Assembly (NCBI GenBank): GCA_002887195.1
Contig: PJAB01000875.1
Location: 1 to 19,552 of the forward strand
Direction: 5' to 3'
Origin: Chrysochromulina parva
Lineage: Eukaryota; Haptophyta; Prymnesiales; Chrysochromulinaceae
DNA length: 19,552 bases
Shown: in pieces, positions 14,653-19,552 of the stretch
Layout: the number at the start of each line of letters is the position of its first letter
Position numbering within the stretch: position 1 is the stretch's first letter
The notes under the pieces: generated by a model
What the model was told of the DNA's origin: nothing
What the model saw: the letters and a program-made list of their open reading frames with translations, nothing else
Databases searched by the model: none
Made by a program: the position numbers and the translations under genes

Positions 14653-16417
14653 TCATGCTTCGCGTTTAGTCCGAGGCCAGCGACAGCACAGGAGCGACAA
14701 AGGAGCGACCATCGTCCACATATGGCCCAGGTTCGTGCCCCGCAAAGCGCTCACGGCGATGAACGCGTGCTCCGGCTTGAGCCCCCGCCTCTGCGGCATT
14801 GGGCACGGCATCGTGTCCGTTTTGTTGCACAGGACCAGAACCCGCAGCTTGCTCAAGTTGAAGGCACCGCTCTCCGTTGCGTAGGGGTGCAGCCGAAGGA
14901 GCCGCGAGGGGAGCAGTCGGCGGCGACGGCGCGTCCGTCGCGCCCAGTTTTGACCCTACTGTTGAGAGGCGGGCGTCGCCGCCCCTCTTCATCGCGTCCG
15001 GAGGCTGGCGACGCCCTATAGCTGTGACGCTACTCTGCCGCGGGGAGCGGCAGGGGTGCGGCAGGGGAGCGGCAGGGGATGGCAGGGGGGTGGGAGGAGG
15101 GTGGCAGGGGAGCGAGCATGAGGCGCGCGGCGCGCCGACGGTGCGCACGCGCGTGGCGGCGGTGGCGAGCCCACCTTTCGGGCGAGATACGTGCGAGATA
15201 CGTGCGAGATACGTGCGAGCCCACCTTTCGGGCGAGACGATGAAGCGTATCGCCCAGAGCCGTCTTGCCGACTGTGGAGTGCCCGACAATGAGCACGTTG
15301 GCTTCGGGCGGGAGCAACGACTTGCGGCGGCGCGCTCGTGTCGTCCACGTCCTCATTGTCGCGGAATCGCCGCACCACATGACCGTGCGGTGGTGCGGCG
15401 CAAACGAGAGCGCGAGGAATAGAAGGAGCGCGAGGAAATAGAAGGAGCGGTCGCGGCAGCAGCTCGAGCAGAGCGGTGGCGCCGTTGACAAGCGGAAGTA
15501 CCAGGACCATCCGCGTCACGTGCTTGAGAGCAATTTGGTCCAGCTTGAAGGACGGGTCGATGTAGATGCCTCGGGTCTTAAAGGCCGATATGTCCACGTC
15601 ACGATGGTCGCGAGTACGGGTGGGGTCAGCCTCCGCCGCCACTGCTCAGGTCCTCGAGGCGATCGATCGACTCCCCCTCGTGCGCCATCCCCGCCGCCTC
15701 GATGGTTGCGAGCACGCGGGTGGAGGCAGCCTCCGCACCGCCACTGCTCAGGTCCTCGAGGCGATCGATCGACTCCCCCTCGTGCGCCATCCCCGCTACC
15801 TCTGGCGGATTCCGAGCAAAACGAGGCGGCGCTCGCAAGGTGCGGGCGAATGTAGTCCCTTCTGGCCCGGCGTCTGGCTCGGCGTCCGGCTTGGGCGCAA
15901 GCCGCTTGCGCGATGGGAGCGGAGTCATGCTGAGGCTGTGCTCCTCGATGATAGGCATTCCGTGGTCCTTGGGCAACATGCCCGACTTGGGCGGTGCGCC
16001 TCGCGCCAGCTCCACCTGTGTGATGGGCCACGCGTAGGCACCTCCATGCTCGCTAGGACTCCATGATCGCCAGAAGACGGACGCCCGCGGTGTTTCCCAG
16101 ATCTGAGTCGTTGGCGATCCGAGCGAGGTGAGCGAGGCGTTGGGTAGGGGAGTATCGTCGACAACCACGAGCAGTTTCGGCATGACGCTGGGAGCATCAC
16201 TCTCGACGGACGCTGCCGCACTCTCGCGTTCCGCCTCGGCCCGCGTCAAGCTATCCAGGGCCTTGCGAGCATTGGCAACTCGCCTCTCGATCCACCCCGC
16301 GACGACGGATCCGGGGATCGCCGCCTTAAGCGCCTTGAGCGCGTCGTTGACCTCAAACTCGGCACGCAAACGTGCGGCGCCCGCACCGCACTCCGTCTCT
16401 TGCATCATCACAGACAT
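14653..16417 (-). CDS. Membrane-anchored small-GTPase-like protein (SRP receptor beta-like?), structure unresolved
   Basis: Pieces of one gene seem spread over three frames. The N-terminal piece from the ATG at 16417 is helical ('NDALKALKAAIPGSVVAGWI') then Pro/Ser-rich. A 97-bp candidate intron (15738-15642, phase 1) leads to 'DISAFKTRGIYIDPSFKL' and a hydrophobic helix. After a one-base frame change at 15434-15436 the helix continues (LALLLFLALSF), followed by a P-loop, LIVGHSTVGKTAL (15261-15284). A 50-bp candidate intron (15224-15175) and a pyrimidine-rich stretch follow, then 'LRVLVLCNKTD' (G4, 14815-14826) and 'VSALRGTN' (G5-like, 14731-14754). TM-then-GTPase order fits SRP receptor beta. 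No DxxG motif was found. It may be a pseudogene, a mis-assembled gene, or one with unusual introns. Confidence 0.45.
15035..15110 (-). repeat. Strand-asymmetric purine/pyrimidine tract with 11-bp repeats
   Basis: The plus strand is a run of gcggcagggg[t/a]-type 11-bp units and G-runs; the minus strand is therefore C/T-rich and ends ...CCGCGGCAG. In the GTPase-like gene (minus) this would serve as an intron polypyrimidine tract and acceptor. Confidence 0.5.
15165..15237 (-). repeat. 23-bp direct repeat enclosing 11-bp repeats; candidate 50-bp intron
   Basis: gcgagcccacctttcggg plus cgaga occurs at 15165-15187 and 15215-15237, offset 50 bp, with gagatacgtgc units in between. On the minus strand this gives CGAAAG|GTGGGC...CGAAAG|GTGGGC, i.e. 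a possible 50-bp intron (15224-15175, phase 0) directly after the P-loop exon. No CTRAY site is visible. Confidence 0.6.
15603..15796 (-). repeat. Tandem duplication of about 100 bp; second junction is a candidate 97-bp intron
   Basis: The copies start at about 15603 and 15701 and are near identical over their 57-bp core (15641 on versus 15743 on). The minus strand encodes 'AGMAHEGESIDRLEDLSSGG' twice. One copy lacks 2 bp (GGTGCGG versus GGCGG), so the frame closes at 15626. Splicing GGCG|GTGCGG (15738) to CTGAGCAG|TGG (15642) restores a protein-like frame. Confidence 0.7.
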
Positions 16418-16586
16418 CCTGCAGACCAAACAAACCCTTTCGGGCAACGCATCTCCTATTTTAGTCGTCAGCTCTCGAGCACTTGCCTAAAATGTTACAA
16501 TGCCCCACAACAGCGCGGGTCCCCGATTTTCTGTTTTCGCGTGTAGCACACTGAGATCTTCTACTATGCGCTCTATCACTCCTCGC
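16418..16586 (-). promoter_or_regulatory. Short intergenic gap upstream of the GTPase-like gene
   Basis: About 170 bp between two minus-strand genes, AT-rich for this window (e.g. 'gcctaaaatgttacaatg'). It must hold the end of the upstream gene and the promoter of the next. A pyrimidine-rich GTTTGTTTGGTCTGCAG directly before the 16417 ATG (minus strand) looks like a splice acceptor, so a 5' exon may exist. Confidence 0.35.
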
Positions 16587-19552
16587 TCACGCGTGCAAGT
16601 CGTTGTGATGCCCGTACTCGGCATCGTGGGCGCGTGCGGCATTGCGCAGCATCAATGCAGCCGCGCTGAGGGCCGACGCGTCCCCCCCCGCTGGCCACCG
16701 CGGCTCAGGCCGGAGCATCGCATTGCGCGGGTCGCGAGAGGGCGACGGCGAGTGTGCGCCCCCGTGGGCAGCGAGATGCGTGCTCGTGCTCGTCGGAGGG
16801 CTGCGGAGGTACGCCCCTTCTCCGTGCCCTCCGCCTCCTCCACCACCGCGGTCGTCGCTCCGGCCGTCACTCTGGCCGTTCCGGTCCTGAGGTGAGTAGT
16901 GCTCGCTCGCTCGGCGACGATTTCGGCTCGGCCGACCGTCGGGTGAGTGAGCGTGGGGAGAGCGGTGCTGTCGGCCATCCCTCGAGGGGCCGCGCGACAC
17001 CCGACTGTCACCCATCCGACTACGATCCCCGTCGCGCTGGTGCTGGTGCTGGTGCTGGCGCTGGCGCTGGTGCGGGCGCTGGTGCTGGTGCTGGTGCTCG
17101 TTCTGGTGCTGGTGCTGGTGCTGGTACTCGTCGAACGGGTCAACGGGAGGAACGGGGGAGGGAGATCGAGGGCGCATCGATGCACGCAGCAGCGCCGCCG
17201 CAGCACTCAACGCCTTCGCCTGCGCCTCCGCCTCTTCGAGAGGCTCGCTCGAATGCATGCGAGGCGAGGCGCGAGGGGAACTGAGAGGGGAGGTGCCCAC
17301 GCTCGAGGTGCGCACAAAGTAAGAGGCGGGACGGCTGCGGCTGTGAGCGTCCGCTCGATGGTGACCACTGCTACCACGCTCGACACGACGCCGACGAGGG
17401 CCACCTTCCACCTCCGGGCTGTCGCCATAGCCGCCGCCATAGCCGCCGCCGTAGCCGCCGCCGTAGCCGCCGCCGTAGCCGCCGCCGTAGCCGCCCCACG
17501 GGTCCCTTGGTCCTCCGTACATCGATGAGCGTGGCAGATCCAGAGCGCCAAGGTTGGCGTACGCGGGGTCGTGGGAGGGGTCGTAGGAAGCGGGGCCCGG
17601 CCGCATGAAGGGGTCCGCATGGTGCGCCGAATAGGGCGAAGGTGGGCCGGTTACACGGGGAGGAGGCCGTCCATAGGGCGACGAAGCCACCATCGGGTAG
17701 CGGCCACCCGGCCCCCCGTACCCAGCCACGTCGTGATACGGATCCACCTCACTGTCCGTCGCGGTGGTGGCGGTGGCTGGTGGTCGCTTCCCTGCACCTA
17801 GGTACCCGTGGGCATCGCGCGGATCGGGCATCGACTCGTCTGCAAACGGGTCGTCGTCCGCATACGGATCGTCATCCGCGTATGGGTTGTCGACCGAGGA
17901 GGCCGCCGCCGCGGCGGCAGCTCCTTTTGCAGCTTGCGAGAACGTGAGCGCAGCAGAGGCATACGAGGGGGGCGAGGCCGCTGAGGCCGCCGAGGCCGCC
18001 GAGGCTGGCATTTGTATCGCCTCCTTGCCGCCCGCCGTCGACGAGGAGGTGACAACTCCGGCTGAGGCCTTGTCGGAGGCAGAAGCAGCCTTGGCTTTCT
18101 TGAAAAAGCCGGTGGCGTACAGGATGCGAGAGAGCATGTTACCTGCTACCGCCTCCTTTTTGAGCTTGGGTGGCGGCGGCTTGTAGCCGTGCGCGATGCG
18201 CCACTTGAGGATTCTAGCGTTGGTGCGGTTGAAAAAGTCCTGCGCGACCTTGAGACGCATCACGGCCACGACGGAGGAGAGGCAGAGCAAGACCGTGCCC
18301 ACCACGGACACGATGATCACGATAATCGCCGAGACGGGCCGAAAGGCGGGCGGCGAGGGCGGGCGCGGCGGCGGCGGCGAGGGCGGCGGCGACATGGGCG
18401 GCGGCGGCGAGGGCGGCGGCATGGGCGGCGGCGGCGAGGGCGCGAGCAGGATGGAGTACGAGATGCGTTCGATCCTTTTGCGGATGGAGACGACCGTGAT
18501 TCCGAATCGAGACGATGCAGACGGAGGGCTCACCAGCGGCGCCCCCAGCGCCGTCACCGTCGCCCCCGCAATAGGCATCGTGAAGCACCAAATGAAGGTG
18601 TCTACACGCATTTGGCCGGTTGCGTCAATGGGAGGCGGCGGCGGCGGCGGCGTTCGAGGGCCGCAGTCGGTGCAGTCGGTTCCGAGGCTGCACGCCGAAA
18701 ACTCGGATCCGGGTCCGCCATCGTTGCAAATACCATCGGAGGCGGTGGCACTGCACGTCTCCGTGCACGTTTGCACGCTGGGTATCGTTACATTCCCCCC
18801 TGTTCCATTCCCCCCTATTCCATCCAACTGGCGGCGCCGCCAGCGAATCCGCCAGTTCTCTTGCCACGCTTGCTGCAGCGCCGAAGGGGTCATCGCCAAG
18901 GAGGCTCTGGCGCTAGAGATGCGCTGGCGCCAGTGAGGGATATCAGCCAGCGCCGCGGCCTCATCAATAAAGTCATGCGTTGGAGGGAGCACCAGCATAG
19001 GGCCAGCGCTGGTCATCAGCAGTCGTGCGCCTCGCGACGTGCTTCCGTTGGCGTCCATCGGGGCCGAGGCCGAGATATTGGCGAGGTGCTCGGCGAGATA
19101 CTCGCCGAGATCATCGCCTCCAACGTCCACCGGGGCGACAGCAGATGTGGGATCGGCGGCAGCAGTCCAATCGTTGCCGACCTCTCCCTCGCTCTCATCC
19201 TCGTCCTCGCCCATGAGCAGCCTGCGCCCAAAGCCGTCCTCCTCATGGGCAGCGGCGGCGTCGTCCTCGTCCATGAGCAGCCTGCGCCCAAAGCCGGTGC
19301 CTCCGCGGGCAGGCGCGCCAATCGGCGTGACGGTGCTAAAGGCCGGCGTGGTGGGGCTTCCGAGGGCAAGAGTGATTGTGAGATTCCTGGGCAGATCGAA
19401 CTCGACTAAGATGGAGCGGATCCTGTCCAGGTAGGCGGCTGCGTTAAATGTGAGTTGGGTGGCCTGGATGACCAGAGAGAACTGGACCATTGGCGTCGCG
19501 ATACCCCCGGGTGGCATCGGCGGCGGTGGTGTGGGCGGCGGCGGGGGGGGCG
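16587..19552 (-). CDS. Proline-rich single-pass membrane protein with a GTDC cysteine motif (5' end outside window)
   Basis: The frame continues past the right edge as a proline run; an internal ATG is at 19517. From there 976 residues are visible. Order: an ectodomain-like part with several N-glycosylation sequons (e.g. NLT, NGT, NVT) and a repeated FGRRLLM segment; a cysteine cluster C-x3-C...DGICNDGGPGSE...GTDCTDCGPR (about 18655-18776), a motif common in algal surface proteins; polyproline and PPSPPPP stretches of hydroxyproline-rich type; one transmembrane helix (AIIVIIVSVVGTVLLCLSSVV, about 18260-18335); then a basic juxtamembrane stretch and a long low-complexity tail with DDPYADDDPFADE, GGY, QH and R/S-rich segments. 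It probably sits in the plasma or an endomembrane; the function is unknown. No introns are needed in the visible part. Confidence 0.75.
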   Translation of the reverse strand, partial: PPPPPPTPPPPMPPGGIATPMVQFSLVIQATQLTFNAAAYLDRIRSILVEFDLPRNLTITLALGSPTTPAFSTVTPIGAPARGGTGFGRRLLMDEDDAAAAHEEDGFGRRLLMGEDEDESEGEVGNDWTAAADPTSAVAPVDVGGDDLGEYLAEHLANISASAPMDANGSTSRGARLLMTSAGPMLVLPPTHDFIDEAAALADIPHWRQRISSARASLAMTPSALQQAWQENWRIRWRRRQLDGIGGNGTGGNVTIPSVQTCTETCSATASDGICNDGGPGSEFSACSLGTDCTDCGPRTPPPPPPPIDATGQMRVDTFIWCFTMPIAGATVTALGAPLVSPPSASSRFGITVVSIRKRIERISYSILLAPSPPPPMPPPSPPPPMSPPPSPPPPRPPSPPAFRPVSAIIVIIVSVVGTVLLCLSSVVAVMRLKVAQDFFNRTNARILKWRIAHGYKPPPPKLKKEAVAGNMLSRILYATGFFKKAKAASASDKASAGVVTSSSTAGGKEAIQMPASAASAASAASPPSYASAALTFSQAAKGAAAAAAASSVDNPYADDDPYADDDPFADESMPDPRDAHGYLGAGKRPPATATTATDSEVDPYHDVAGYGGPGGRYPMVASSPYGRPPPRVTGPPSPYSAHHADPFMRPGPASYDPSHDPAYANLGALDLPRSSMYGGPRDPWGGYGGGYGGGYGGGYGGGYGGGYGDSPEVEGGPRRRRVERGSSGHHRADAHSRSRPASYFVRTSSVGTSPLSSPRASPRMHSSEPLEEAEAQAKALSAAAALLRASMRPRSPSPVPPVDPFDEYQHQHQHQNEHQHQHQRPHQRQRQHQHQHQRDGDRSRMGDSRVSRGPSRDGRQHRSPHAHSPDGRPSRNRRRASEHYSPQDRNGQSDGRSDDRGGGGGGGHGEGAYLRSPPTSTSTHLAAHGGAHSPSPSRDPRNAMLRPEPRWPAGGDASALSAAALMLRNAARAHDAEYGHHNDLHA
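17035..17131 (-). repeat. Hexamer repeat encoding (QH)n/(QR)n
   Basis: The plus strand is mostly GCTGGT/GCTGGC units; the minus strand encodes QHQHQHQNEHQHQHQ and the following QR/QH stretch. It is a slippage-type array in the cytoplasmic tail. Confidence 0.9.
17423..17496 (-). repeat. 12-bp repeat encoding GGGY, six units
   Basis: The plus-strand unit is gccgccgccgta (two early units with cata), encoding a GGGYGGGY run. Near-perfect DNA identity points to recent expansion. Confidence 0.9.

Noticed and set aside
14459..14884. Plus-strand frame containing 'EVLQWLTADAKLQALIEKV'
   Set aside because: Partly protein-like, but it runs antisense through the NKTD and SAL GTPase motifs and degrades quickly; not supportable.
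18189..19409. Plus-strand open frame of 406 codons
   Set aside because: Antisense shadow of the membrane-protein gene; its composition is Arg/Gly runs mirroring the polyproline codons.

Overview
The window looks like nuclear DNA from a GC-rich unicellular alga, most probably a haptophyte (an Emiliania/Chrysochromulina/Prymnesium-type genome). The reasons are spliced genes on both strands, a cysteine-rich 'GTDC-DCGPR' plus polyproline membrane protein, a bestrophin-like channel of the algal type, an F-box protein, and very abundant short tandem repeats inside genes. There is no bacterial operon layout, no rRNA, no CRISPR array, and I recognised no tRNA. The lineage is an inference from protein style, not from a marker gene.

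Layout: (1) 1-252, a fragment of a minus-strand coiled-coil gene. (2) 583-4215 (+), an AASDH-like adenylation domain, carrier domain and ankyrin-repeat protein with two probable introns. (3) 4517-5747 (+), a secreted papain-family cysteine protease with one ordinary intron. (4) 6358-8259 (-), a zinc-motif, Sfi1-like, coiled-coil protein with a repeat-built tail. (5) 9089-10288 (-), a bestrophin/UPF0187 anion channel. (6) 10524-12323 (+), a probably mitochondrial acyl-CoA oxidase/dehydrogenase-like flavoenzyme, divergent from the channel across 235 bp. (7) 13153-14370 (-), an F-box protein. (8) 14653-16417 (-), a broken or hard-to-splice membrane GTPase-like gene. (9) 16587 to the window end (-), a proline-rich single-pass membrane protein cut by the edge. 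The genes do not form an obvious pathway; the protease, channel and membrane protein are surface or secretory-pathway candidates and the flavoenzyme is metabolic.

The most interesting signal is not a protein. Three introns in three unrelated genes (3421-3630, 11595-11825, 13548-13712) share one architecture. The intron begins with a copy (14-25 nt) of the first bases of the downstream exon, so the duplicated exon copy supplies the GT donor. The rest is built from a roughly 10-bp unit, NTCTGATNRC, which contains a branch-point-like CTRAY, followed by a CAG acceptor. Two of these introns are exact three-copy tandem arrays (3x70 and 3x77 bp) in which each unit is itself a complete GT...AG intron. 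The same module lies, in opposite orientation, inside a coding exon at 6491-6646, where it has become a 26-residue protein repeat. This looks like an introner-type, intron-generating element family with long target duplications and tandem expansion, and without visible terminal inverted repeats. Further GT...AG-sized duplications occur at 15175-15224 and 15642-15738. Overall, intron birth, tandem duplication and protein-repeat growth appear linked here.
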